Assembly: GCA_026414245.1 (NCBI GenBank)
Contig: JAOAJJ010000025.1
Coordinates: 1-11,006 of the forward strand
Direction of reading: 5' to 3'
Source of the DNA: Candidatus Bathyarchaeota archaeon
GTDB taxonomy: Archaea > Thermoproteota > Bathyarchaeia > Bathyarchaeales > DTEX01
DNA: 11,006 bases
The position numbers and the translations under genes are program-made. The notes under the pieces were generated by a model. The model saw nothing but the letters and a program-made list of their open reading frames with translations, made no database searches and had not been told where the DNA came from. Of the stretch, positions 1-7,113 are shown piece after piece (the stretch's first letter is position 1; every line of letters starts with the position of its first letter).

Positions 1-24
1 ATATTGCCTTGAGTGGACTGCTAT

Positions 25-1683
25 TTAACTGCGCCGTGAAAGATCGGCGTCCAGTTTGCCAGCCATGCCCCAAAACCTTTCAATGATTCTCTCTAGTCCT
101 TCAGGCTTCCTCTCTTCTAGCCACAGGCTCATGTAGATGTTTGATAGGGTGATGAAATCCGAGACTTTCGCTTCCCCCTCAATAATTTTTATTCCAAGAG
201 CCAGCAGGCTCCTTATAAAATCTAAGTCTTTGGGTAATTGAACGCTCTTAACATTCTCCAGCATTTTCTTCCATTCCATGAGAATTCTCTTTCTCTCATC
301 CTCAGAGAGCCGATTATACCAATAATCTTTGAATATGACGTGTTTTATAACGTCTGAAAATTCCTTTTTTCCAAACAAGACTCTAGATTCTAGAATCTTA
401 TCGTTTTCGCAGCTGACTGCAAGCCACTTTTTCTCCCAGCTACCTTGCCCCTCAGCGAACTCCATTGCCGCCAATATTAGCGGGTCTAGAAATGAGAATA
501 GGCATTCCTCCCCATCGTCGCCCCAAGCTGTCACTAAAAAGCCCTCTATGTTCTCTTCCGCCGCCGCTGAAAGAAAATTCCTTAAGTTCTCTATGGCTAA
601 ATCAAAGTTTGGATAATATCTATTCCAGTTGGAGAGACCGGGGCAAACTATCTGCTTTAAGCCCTGATCCTTAAATATCCTTATCTTATTCCTAAAGTAT
701 TCTTTTGAGCATGGACTATAATCCCAATTAGCTATAAGCGACCTCCTCCACACATCGCTCTTTAGGATTTCACCCCATTTACCCGCTTCCTCTCTTAGAT
801 ACATGCCTGATATCATGTCGCCCCATAAAATCGGCTCTTTACCTGACCTTAAAACCCTATTGATGATTTCCTTGTGATGCATCTCGTAGAGTTGCGGCCC
901 CTCAAAGATCCATGTCTTGTTCAGACTTCTTCCCCTTCCAAGAGCCCATGTTTCGTCTCCGCCTACATGGATATATTTGGCTGATGGGAAATTACCTATA
1001 GCTTCCTCGAGAAGCTTATAGGCGAAGTCTCTAGCCTCATCATTGCTTAGGTCTAGGCAGCCTTCTTTCGAATTATGCCACTCACTAAACTTCATGAATT
1101 CAGGCAGTGAGAGAATATTTTCCATGTGGCCGGAAAGCTCAAGCGACGGGAAAACTTCTATGCCAAGTTTGCTACCATAATCTATTATTTCCCTCAATTC
1201 TTCTTCGGATAGCCTACCTCGGTGCGCACCTATTTGAGGGTAGCTTCTCCACGGGAAGAGGTCTTCGAAATATATGGCGAAATAATTGTATTTGAGTAGG
1301 AAAAGGAGACGCAGCATCCTCTTGAATGTTTCGATTCTTGGAACCCCGCCTCTAGCTATATCCAGATGATAGCCCCTAAACTTAAATTTGAAAGATTCTT
1401 CCACCTCAACCTCAGGCAGATAGCCCCTTCCCTGAATAATCAGCTGTATGAGTGTTGCATAACATATGTTTTGGGCGCCGCATATCGTAACTTTTCCATA
1501 CCCAATCTTAAGTTTACTCTCTTCACCTGCACCTTCAACCCTAGAAATAATCCAATCGCCTTCAGGGACGGCGAACTCTGTCTTGAGGAAAACCGGGAAG
1601 TTTGAGAACCCGTTGAAAGTGAACCATTTTCCGGTGAACTTCAAGCGCTTCGGTTCGGGAACAATAAAAACTTCTTTGCCCAT
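25..1683 (-). CDS. GH20 beta-N-acetylhexosaminidase, GcnA-like
   Basis: Probable retaining glycosidase that removes terminal beta-linked N-acetylhexosamine by substrate-assisted catalysis. Numbered from the ATG at 1683 (552 aa), residues 1-100 form a non-catalytic N-terminal domain opening with a VPEPKRLKF motif typical of GH20 enzymes. The TIM barrel begins near residue 100 with FRGYHLDIARGGVP. The GH20 acid/base pair is D243-E244 in HVGGDETWALG, and later barrel motifs are ILWGDM and TAWGDDGEE. The pattern of FRGYHLDIARG, LLKYNYFAIYFED and SGHMENIL is closest to the GcnA-like branch. No signal peptide or membrane segment is visible, so it probably acts in the cytoplasm on imported or recycled amino sugars. 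A TTG at 1704 is in frame, but a TATA-like box at 1718-1725 would place transcription start near 1695, which favours the ATG. Family assignment is secure; the exact substrate is inferred. Confidence 0.88.
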   Translation of the reverse strand: MGKEVFIVPEPKRLKFTGKWFTFNGFSNFPVFLKTEFAVPEGDWIISRVEGAGEESKLKIGYGKVTICGAQNICYATLIQLIIQGRGYLPEVEVEESFKFKFRGYHLDIARGGVPRIETFKRMLRLLFLLKYNYFAIYFEDLFPWRSYPQIGAHRGRLSEEELREIIDYGSKLGIEVFPSLELSGHMENILSLPEFMKFSEWHNSKEGCLDLSNDEARDFAYKLLEEAIGNFPSAKYIHVGGDETWALGRGRSLNKTWIFEGPQLYEMHHKEIINRVLRSGKEPILWGDMISGMYLREEAGKWGEILKSDVWRRSLIANWDYSPCSKEYFRNKIRIFKDQGLKQIVCPGLSNWNRYYPNFDLAIENLRNFLSAAAEENIEGFLVTAWGDDGEECLFSFLDPLILAAMEFAEGQGSWEKKWLAVSCENDKILESRVLFGKKEFSDVIKHVIFKDYWYNRLSEDERKRILMEWKKMLENVKSVQLPKDLDFIRSLLALGIKIIEGEAKVSDFITLSNIYMSLWLEERKPEGLERIIERFWGMAGKLDADLSRRS

Positions 1684-1717
1684 AATATCCACTATACTTA
1701 TCAATAAGCATTTAAGG

Positions 1718-1725
1718 CTTAAAAA
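1718..1725 (-). promoter_or_regulatory. TATA-like box of the GH20 gene
   Basis: On the minus strand this reads TTTTTAAG, followed by a second AT-rich match (CTTAAATG) at 1709-1716. With the usual archaeal spacing of about 26 bases, transcription would start at about 1686-1696, giving a leader of 3-12 bases before the ATG at 1683 and no room for a Shine-Dalgarno site. This suggests the GH20 gene can be transcribed independently of the upstream nitroreductase. Position is inferred from sequence only. Confidence 0.4.
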
Positions 1726-1749
1726 TTGCTGGGAAAGTTGGGAAAAACC

Positions 1750-2277
1750 TTATTCTTGAAACTTGTCTATGGAAACTATTTCCGATAGCTGCTTCCTCGC
1801 CCCCGGCTCTTCAAAGCTCTCGTTTTTTGGATAGCCGAGCGGGGTTACCGCTACAATATTCCATTCTTCAGGCACGTTTAGGATTCTTTTCAGCTCATCA
1901 TTATTGAATGCTCCAATCCAGCATGTTCCCAACCCCTCAGCTCTCGCAGCCAGGATCAGGTGAGTGAACGCTATGGAAACATCGACAAGCATGCTAAGGT
2001 CACCCATGTATCCGCCTCTATTATAATGTATGTTACGTCCACAAGCCACTATGACAACTGGAGCCTCAGCTATAAACATTTGTCCGCTACATGCAGCCGC
2101 CACCCTCCGCTTAGTCTCCTCATCTTTTATAACTATAAATTTCCATGGCTGACGGTTTGAGCCGGAAGGAGCTATTCTAGCGGAATCTAAAACTTTCATT
2201 AAAACATCGTCTGGTACTGGGTCGGGTTTATAGGATCTTATACTTCTACGGGTCCTGATAACATGGTAGAAGTCCAC
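1750..2277 (-). CDS. Nitroreductase family flavoprotein (first copy)
   Basis: FMN-dependent oxidoreductase of the nitroreductase superfamily, 175 aa, which is typical of the short single-domain archaeal/clostridial type. Visible FMN-binding elements are the N-terminal RTRRSIRSYK (residues 8-17), APSGSNRQPW (36-45) and GLGTCWIGAF (115-124) near the C-terminal half, with a PLGYP turn at 146-150. Such proteins usually work as homodimers using NAD(P)H; the physiological substrate cannot be read from sequence. The start is GTG at 2277, fixed by a strong Shine-Dalgarno site (GGAGGGA, 2283-2289) 5 bases upstream. It follows rqcH by 37 bases on the same strand, so co-transcription is likely. It is clearly related to the second nitroreductase of this window (9100-9636), sharing AEGLGTCW and the PSxxNxQPW pattern. 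Confidence 0.9.
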   Translation of the reverse strand: MDFYHVIRTRRSIRSYKPDPVPDDVLMKVLDSARIAPSGSNRQPWKFIVIKDEETKRRVAAACSGQMFIAEAPVVIVACGRNIHYNRGGYMGDLSMLVDVSIAFTHLILAARAEGLGTCWIGAFNNDELKRILNVPEEWNIVAVTPLGYPKNESFEEPGARKQLSEIVSIDKFQE

Positions 2278-2282
2278 TTTAA

Positions 2283-2289
2283 TCCCTCC
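2283..2289 (-). promoter_or_regulatory. Shine-Dalgarno site deciding a GTG start
   Basis: On the minus strand the bases read GGAGGGA, then 5 bases, then the GTG at 2277-2275. This is one of the strongest ribosome binding sites in the window. It supports GTG initiation of the nitroreductase and a position inside a polycistronic message from rqcH, because the nearby AT-rich box at 2301-2310 would start transcription too close to include it. Confidence 0.7.
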
Positions 2290-2314
2290 GAACAGATAAT
2301 AAAATATTTATCTT

Positions 2315-4345
2315 TTATGATGATTTAATCTTTTGCTTATCTACTGCTTCAACCATTTTCCCTAAACCCAGCGGTATGAAGGCTTGTATATCCTCCAACG
2401 GGATCTTTAGGATCTCTTCACGCTTTTCAGGGGGAGCCATCTCCGCCAGAGCCCTTCTAATCTCCTTGGCGAGCTTTCCGCTCGGCACATCGCCGGGAAA
2501 AATCTTCACGTAACAGTTTGTCTGCTTAGCTATGGCGCTGGTAGGTCCGCCAATAACCTTCAACTCATCATCCCTAACACCTATAGATACTTCAAGAGGG
2601 ACGTTTCTAACGTAGTTTTTTGCTCCATAAATCATGAAAGAGCCTCTTGGAAGATATTCTCCTGAAGGCGGACTTTTACTGACTTGTTCAGGCTTAACCC
2701 AGTAGACATCTACGGCGCTAATCTTCTCCCTCCATGCTCGTGAATAGGAGGCTGTAAATTGAGCCGCCTCGTTAATCGTTATCTCCGTTGGCATTCTACC
2801 TTTGGTTTTAACAATAGTGAATGGTGAGCCAGCTATATCTGCGTGAAAAACTATATCCTGATCCTCCATGTATTTGCGGATTAACACCTCGTTTGACACA
2901 GCATCCCTCCCACCTATAACAAGGAAGCCTTCAGAGGAGAAGAACCAGCGGAACTTTTCAAACCACTCTTTCCTCCTTTTAAGCGACGGAGGTCTTGAGA
3001 TTTCCTCAATTCTTTTATAGGCTTTAATCTTGGCTTCCTCGATCTTCGCCATTGTCTGCTTGATGGCTTCCTCTAGACCATCGATTTTACTCTCAGATTT
3101 TTTCGCCATCTCATAGTATTTTGAGGCGTTTTGCTGCGCTGACATTTTAAGATTTAAATCAATTATTTGCCCGCCTATTGAAATCTGGAGGGTTAGGGTT
3201 TCAGGCTTAAGAGAAGCGAAGTAGATTGATGGTGAAATCAGATTTCTTTTTTCTTCCAGCAGGATTTTTGTTATTTCTTCCCAGCTCCTACCCGCCTTTT
3301 TTTCAGCCATAACCCTGTTCAGCAAGCTGTCAACCTCATAAAGATGACTATATATTGTGTCTCCGATTCTGCGGTAGGCGTCAGCTTTATCCCTCAACTC
3401 CTCCAGACTTCTTTTTTGGCTCTCAAGTATCTTTTCTAAGCTAGCTATTTCCCGCTTAGCGGCATCCTCTACCTGTTTAGCCTTCGATTCAACCGAGAAC
3501 TTTGCATAATATTCATCGAGGGCTTTATTGAAGGTTTCAACCCTCTGAATATGTAGGTCAGAATATTTTCTCAGCGGAAATGGCGCAACATCAACCCAAA
3601 CACCTTCTCCACTAATAAATATGCATGGCTCATAATTCCCCCGCTCGATACGAAGCATCAAATCTTTCACGCTCCGGAAAATAGCGTTTAATTCCTCCTC
3701 GCTAAGCAGGGAGCACGCTTTACTTTTATCAACCCCTGACGCGAGAAGAAGCTCCTCAGCATAAAATCCCCCTATGCCGAGAAGCCTTGTTAACCCTTTA
3801 ACGACCTCTAGTTGACCAAAATCTCTAACTTTGCCAAGGTAGTCTAAACTTACATCTTTAAGGTTTATACCTCTCTGAGGGGGATACCTGAAAACTTCAC
3901 CCCTCAAAACATTTCTATCCCTCATCCTTCGATAAGCCAGCGCATGTAGAATTCTATTTTCATGGTCGACAAGTATAACGTTTCCATCATCAAACATTTC
4001 TATTATAAAACGATAACTCTGGCCGCCGCGCTCAATAATAAATTCAATTATCCTTTCGAAGTCGTATTGCGTGATCTCTCTAACCACGCCGTTCTCTAAG
4101 TATTTTCGCAGAGCCATGCAGAAGGCTGGCGGCTTTTTAGGCTTCTCGAAGTTGTATGAAGTTAAATGGGTTCTTTTGCCGACTTCGATTAAAAGCTGGA
4201 GGTTTTCGCCTTTAGGATTACGAAGATTTAAGAGTAAGATTTTAGTATTTATTTGATAAATCTTAGTGATCCGGGAGCCTCTAATGGCTTCATTAAGCTC
4301 CGCAGCTACTGCCGCTATATCGAAGCTGCTCATCTGCTCCTTCAA
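2315..4345 (-). CDS. rqcH: Ribosome rescue factor RqcH / NEMF (Tae2) homologue
   Basis: 676-aa NFACT-family protein. Relatives bind the 60S/50S subunit carrying a stalled peptidyl-tRNA and recruit tRNA to add C-terminal tails. NFACT-N covers about residues 1-180, a helix-hairpin-helix about 184-214 (GLTRLLGIGGFYAEELL), coiled-coil arms about 280-350 and 405-450, and NFACT-R about 460-590 (WFEKFRWFFSSEGFLVIGGR, then IVFHADIAGSPF). An archaeal-type C-terminal tail ends with FIPLGLGKM. The TTG start at 4345 gives MKEQMSSFD, matching the yeast and human beginnings (MKQRISALD, MKSRFSTID) and placing the conserved Asp at residue 9. An ATG at 4333 would remove that segment. The conserved Asp-Arg pair of NFACT-N appears as E97-R98. 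It is divergent from the EMC6-like gene and probably heads an operon with the nitroreductase. Family assignment is very secure; tailing activity is inferred. Confidence 0.95.
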   Translation of the reverse strand: MKEQMSSFDIAAVAAELNEAIRGSRITKIYQINTKILLLNLRNPKGENLQLLIEVGKRTHLTSYNFEKPKKPPAFCMALRKYLENGVVREITQYDFERIIEFIIERGGQSYRFIIEMFDDGNVILVDHENRILHALAYRRMRDRNVLRGEVFRYPPQRGINLKDVSLDYLGKVRDFGQLEVVKGLTRLLGIGGFYAEELLLASGVDKSKACSLLSEEELNAIFRSVKDLMLRIERGNYEPCIFISGEGVWVDVAPFPLRKYSDLHIQRVETFNKALDEYYAKFSVESKAKQVEDAAKREIASLEKILESQKRSLEELRDKADAYRRIGDTIYSHLYEVDSLLNRVMAEKKAGRSWEEITKILLEEKRNLISPSIYFASLKPETLTLQISIGGQIIDLNLKMSAQQNASKYYEMAKKSESKIDGLEEAIKQTMAKIEEAKIKAYKRIEEISRPPSLKRRKEWFEKFRWFFSSEGFLVIGGRDAVSNEVLIRKYMEDQDIVFHADIAGSPFTIVKTKGRMPTEITINEAAQFTASYSRAWREKISAVDVYWVKPEQVSKSPPSGEYLPRGSFMIYGAKNYVRNVPLEVSIGVRDDELKVIGGPTSAIAKQTNCYVKIFPGDVPSGKLAKEIRRALAEMAPPEKREEILKIPLEDIQAFIPLGLGKMVEAVDKQKIKSS
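4316..4320 (+). promoter_or_regulatory. Possible TATA box of the EMC6-like gene inside rqcH
   Basis: TATAT sits in the first codons of rqcH on the opposite strand. It would start transcription at about 4344, leaving a leader of about 28 bases before the ATG at 4372 that includes a weak Shine-Dalgarno-like AAAGGT at 4357-4362. If correct, the two divergent promoters each lie inside the other gene's coding sequence. Confidence 0.3.
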
Positions 4346-4371
4346 GAAACCACCAGAAAGGTAGATGTCGA

Positions 4372-4638
4372 ATGGAGCCTTTAAACATTATCTATTGGGT
4401 TAAGGTTGCCCTCGGAGCCTTAGCGGGGGCTTTATGCGTGATTCTGAGGATAAACAACATATTTAGTGGAGTAATGCTCTGCATGGCAGTCTACCTAGTA
4501 AGCGACAAAATCTTAAGGCAAATATTTATTGCAAAAGTCAGTAAACCGTCAGACGTCACTAAAACCGGTATAGGCATATATATTGCTTCATGGGTCTTCT
4601 TCTGGGTTCTCCTATACACCATAATATATCCACACTAA
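4372..4638 (+). CDS. EMC6-like (Rab5-interacting protein family) small membrane protein
   Basis: 88-aa integral membrane protein with three predicted transmembrane helices: about residues 7-28, 30-49 and 67-86. A short basic loop (KILRQIFIAKVSKPSD) lies between helices 2 and 3. The order and character, with N-terminal LNIIYWVKVALG, AGALC in helix 1, YLVSDKI after helix 2 and GIGIYIASWVFFWVLLYT in helix 3, resemble the archaeal EMC6-like family. Its eukaryotic relative is a core subunit of the ER membrane protein complex, an insertase acting with Oxa1-superfamily proteins. A membrane-insertion role here is inference. The gene is divergent from rqcH (26-base gap) and its stop is only 4 bases from that of the convergent gene at 4643. 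It could instead be an unrelated three-helix protein; I rely on recalled family patterns. Confidence 0.7.
   Translation: MEPLNIIYWVKVALGALAGALCVILRINNIFSGVMLCMAVYLVSDKILRQIFIAKVSKPSDVTKTGIGIYIASWVFFWVLLYTIIYPH
4380..4385 (-). promoter_or_regulatory. Probable TATA box of rqcH inside the neighbouring gene
   Basis: TTTAAA lies within codons 3-5 of the divergent EMC6-like gene. Spacing of about 26 bases puts transcription start near 4356, giving an 11-base leader that carries GGTGG four bases before the TTG start at 4345. No better AT-rich box is available in the 26-base gap between the genes. Inferred from sequence only. Confidence 0.4.
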
Positions 4639-4642
4639 ATCG

Positions 4643-5041
4643 CTATTTTCCTCTCAACCCCAGTTTTCTAAGCGCAAAGAGCATAAACTCAGATAACGCT
4701 GAGAAATATCCCCTATCATAATCAGAGTGCAGGTCATCCACGGAAATCTCTAAAAACTCATTATAGTATTTTTTTAAGGCGTCCACGTCATTTAAGTCGA
4801 TGTTGTTTATGAAAGTATTCTGATCATTCGACTTATATGCCAGTATGATGCCCCTAAGAGCCCCAATAAAACCAATATCAAACTCGCTCCTAATATTCTC
4901 CTTAAAATTCGCTTCTATTTCCTGCAGGGTCTTCTCAGCCTCAGCGATCTTCTTGCCAACTATGAGATCAAATATAACATTTAAATATTGATGGGGAATA
5001 GGTGTCTTATTCCCAGCCGAACCTGTCTTCCTCAGAGACAT
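4643..5041 (-). CDS. Unknown helical protein overlapping radA, with internal repeat
   Basis: 132-aa soluble protein that I do not recognise. It begins with ATG at 5041, so its first 11 codons overlap the 3' end of radA in another frame (35 bases). No in-frame ATG, GTG or TTG is available soon after the radA stop, which supports the overlapping start. The protein looks almost wholly helical and acidic in its C-terminal half. Two related segments about 54 residues apart, EFDIGFIGALRGIILA (53-68) and DYDRGYFSALSEFMLF (107-122), share a D-x-G-F/Y-x-x-A-L pattern, suggesting a duplicated helical hairpin of TPR-like character. Overlap with radA implies translational coupling and perhaps a role linked to recombination, but that is only inference. 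Confidence 0.72.
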   Translation of the reverse strand: MSLRKTGSAGNKTPIPHQYLNVIFDLIVGKKIAEAEKTLQEIEANFKENIRSEFDIGFIGALRGIILAYKSNDQNTFINNIDLNDVDALKKYYNEFLEISVDDLHSDYDRGYFSALSEFMLFALRKLGLRGK

Positions 5042-5999
5042 CCTCTATACCATTCTCAGTTATCTTAAATAAGCATTCTCCCTCAGGAAGATATGGGCTT
5101 GAGACTAAGCGTGCTATTCTTATCGGGCCTTTAGAGCTCTTCCTTAAGGAAACTCTCGTGTGGCTTGTGTGGGCAACTATGTGTCCGCCTATAGGCTTTA
5201 TTCCCTCTGAGAAGAAGGCTTCGGGGCTCGACATGACCTGATTGGTTACTAAAGCAACAGCGTTGAAAGCTCTCGCCAGCCTAATAAGTTTATGCATGTG
5301 TTGATTGATCTTCTGCTGTCTCAGAGCCAAATTTTCCCTGCCGATGTATTCGCTCCTGAAGTGCGCTGTTAAAGAATCGACGACTATTAGGCGTATATTA
5401 TTCTCCTTTATTATTTTATCAGCGTTTTCAAGTAGAAATATTTGGTGATCAGACGTGTATGCTTCAGCCCAAATAATGTTTCTAACAACCTTCTGAGGAT
5501 CCAATCCCCTGAACTTAGCCATCTGAACTATTCGCTCAGGTCTAAAAGTATTCTCGGTATCTATATATAGAGCCCCTCCATCTAAACCTCCCCCTTCAGG
5601 AGGTAGCTGCACATTGACGCAAGCCTGATGAGCCAATTGGCTTTTTCCAGACCCATATTCGCCGTAAAATTCGGTTATCGTTTGAGTCTCAAGACCTCCA
5701 CCCAATAATTCATCCAGCTTTCTGCTTCCCGTAGTTAATCGGAGCACGTTCTGCCGCCTTTTAAGGATCTCGTCTGCACGTATGAATGACAGTGTTATAG
5801 AGGAGCGTGCAGCGTTGATTATTTCGAAAGCCTTTTTATCGCTTATGCCAGCCTGCTCAAGTTCACGTATAGTTGCCATAGCCAGAGACTCAACTGTGTT
5901 GAATCCCAGCTCACGTAGTTTCTCCGCTAACGATGGTGTTACGCCCGGGATGTCTTCGATGTTGAGGTAACGCTTCCTCTCTAATTCGCTTTCATACAT
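5007..5999 (-). CDS. radA: DNA repair and recombination protein RadA
   Basis: Archaeal RecA/Rad51-family recombinase, 330 aa, slightly shorter than many but full length. It forms filaments on single-stranded DNA and carries out ATP-dependent strand exchange. An N-terminal helix-hairpin-helix domain (about 12-65, IEDIPGVTPSLAEKL) is followed by the FxxA oligomerisation motif (F72-A75 in SFIRADE). The ATPase core follows, with Walker A GEYGSGKS (113-120) and Walker B LIVVD (204-208). TNQV at 252-255 and GGHIVAHTSHTRV (271-283) match the later conserved RadA core. The first residues MYESELERKRYLNIEDIPGV suit the family start, and the ATG at 5999 has no Shine-Dalgarno site, consistent with a very short leader from the TATA box at 6036-6041. 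Its end overlaps the downstream unknown gene. It is divergent from the fumarase gene. Confidence 0.97.
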   Translation of the reverse strand: MYESELERKRYLNIEDIPGVTPSLAEKLRELGFNTVESLAMATIRELEQAGISDKKAFEIINAARSSITLSFIRADEILKRRQNVLRLTTGSRKLDELLGGGLETQTITEFYGEYGSGKSQLAHQACVNVQLPPEGGGLDGGALYIDTENTFRPERIVQMAKFRGLDPQKVVRNIIWAEAYTSDHQIFLLENADKIIKENNIRLIVVDSLTAHFRSEYIGRENLALRQQKINQHMHKLIRLARAFNAVALVTNQVMSSPEAFFSEGIKPIGGHIVAHTSHTRVSLRKSSKGPIRIARLVSSPYLPEGECLFKITENGIEDVSEEDRFGWE

Positions 6000-6010
6000 T
6001 TCTTCTCTAA

Positions 6011-6041
6011 TTAAATCTATTTCATTGAGGAGATATTTAAA
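6011..6041. promoter_or_regulatory. Bidirectional promoter region between radA and the fumarase gene
   Basis: Two AT-rich boxes lie in the 59-base divergent gap. TTTAAA at 6036-6041 is well placed for radA on the minus strand, giving a start near 6012 and a leader of about 13 bases. TTAAAT at 6011-6016 would serve the fumarase gene on the plus strand, with transcription starting near 6039 and a leader of about 20 bases before the ATG at 6059. The symmetric 6036-6041 box could also fire rightward near 6065, in which case the fumarase would start at the ATG at 6086. Confidence 0.45.
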
Positions 6042-6058
6042 TTAGAGGATGAAGTGAT

Positions 6059-6964
6059 ATGTGGGGGGATGAATGGCGAGCAAATATGGTTAGCTGCTCA
6101 CTAATTAAGGATGTAGCACTGAAACTTCTGGAGCTTGCGGCTATAAGGCTGCCGGACGATGTTAAAGACGCTCTTCGAAAAGCCTATTATGAGGAGAAGA
6201 GCCCCATTGGGAGGCTGAACCTAAAGAATATCCTTGAAAACATAGAGTTAGCTGAGAAGGAGAATATACCCGTCTGCCAAGACACCGGCATAATCTCGTT
6301 TTACCTGAAGGCTGGTTCAAGATTTAGGGGTTTAGGTGAAGTTGAGGGGGCATTACGTAAAGCCGTGAGAGAAGCAACTCTGAGCATACCGCTTAGACCG
6401 AACGCTGTGGATTTTTTCTCAGAAGAGAATTCTGGAGATAACACTGGAAGATATCTCCCATATTTGATCTGGGATGTCTTCGACGGAGATTACCTCGAAA
6501 TCACAGCGTTACTTAAGGGGGGTGGCTCTGAGAACGCCTGCACATTAAAGATGATGAATCCCAGCGAGGGTTTAAATGGACTGAAGAGATTTATTTTAGA
6601 GAGCGTTATAAAGGCTGGCGGGCTTCCATGCCCGCCGACGATTATAGGCGTTGGTTTAGGCGGCGGGGCGGACATATCCATGAGCCTCGCTAAGAGAGCT
6701 CTCCTTAAACCATTAAATGAAAAACCTAGAGACGAGAGAATAGCAAGCCTCGAGGAAGAGCTCCGCGAAGCCGTAAATATGACTGGCATAGGGCCTATGG
6801 GTCTGGGTGGAAACATAACAGCCTTAGCCGTGAAGGTCGAATACGCCCATCGGCATCCAGCCTCATATCCTGCGGCTATAGCTTTCCAGTGCTGGGCTGC
6901 GAGGAGAGCTACTGCACGAATCCTTTCGGACAATGCGGTGGAGTATTTGACCCATAAGGTTTAA
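6059..6964 (+). CDS. fumA: Class I fumarate hydratase, alpha subunit (FumA/TtdA type)
   Basis: Alpha (N-terminal domain) subunit of a two-subunit, [4Fe-4S]-dependent class I hydro-lyase interconverting fumarate and malate; tartrate dehydratase is the close alternative. Family motifs are PVCQDTG (71-77), LLKGGGSENAC (151-161), GGLPCPPTIIGVG (187-199) and FQCWAARRA (276-284). The three cluster cysteines are probably C73, C191 and C278, whose spacing parallels the E. coli FumA ligands. It is 301 aa from the ATG at 6059. An in-frame ATG at 6086 would give 292 aa, and the resulting MVSCSLIKDVALKLLELA start fits relatives slightly better. The 6059 start has AGAGG about 10 bases upstream, so the choice is unresolved. 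A beta subunit is needed for activity and usually follows directly, but none is present downstream here. Divergent from radA. Confidence 0.93.
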   Translation: MWGDEWRANMVSCSLIKDVALKLLELAAIRLPDDVKDALRKAYYEEKSPIGRLNLKNILENIELAEKENIPVCQDTGIISFYLKAGSRFRGLGEVEGALRKAVREATLSIPLRPNAVDFFSEENSGDNTGRYLPYLIWDVFDGDYLEITALLKGGGSENACTLKMMNPSEGLNGLKRFILESVIKAGGLPCPPTIIGVGLGGGADISMSLAKRALLKPLNEKPRDERIASLEEELREAVNMTGIGPMGLGGNITALAVKVEYAHRHPASYPAAIAFQCWAARRATARILSDNAVEYLTHKV

Positions 6965-7113
6965 AGACGGATTTAAGCCCTAAATAACGATATATCTTTC
7001 GAGTCTAGGCGATGATTTTACATTTCGGCAGGCTGTGGCGAAGGTTAATTAAAGGGAGAAAAGTCGAGAAGAAGCAGAGTAAACCGGCTGCATCTGAAGA
7101 TTGCCTTTTCATC
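6965..7113. other. Intergenic gap between convergent genes
   Basis: No convincing gene between the fumarase stop and the end of the KaiC-like gene. Bases 7051-7079 are almost all purine on the plus strand (C/T-rich on the minus strand) and could act as a weak pyrimidine-rich terminator for the leftward KaiC-like transcript. TAAATA at 6981-6986 resembles a TATA box but leads only to a doubtful 47-codon frame. Confidence 0.35.

Noticed and set aside
1466..1759. 97-codon plus-strand open frame
   Set aside because: Antisense to the N-terminal part of the GH20 gene; no motif or ribosome site.
5002..5241. 79-codon plus-strand open frame
   Set aside because: Antisense to the conserved C-terminal core of radA.
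6490..6933. 147-codon minus-strand open frame
   Set aside because: Lies wholly antisense to the well-supported fumarase alpha gene; composition is that of a shadow frame.
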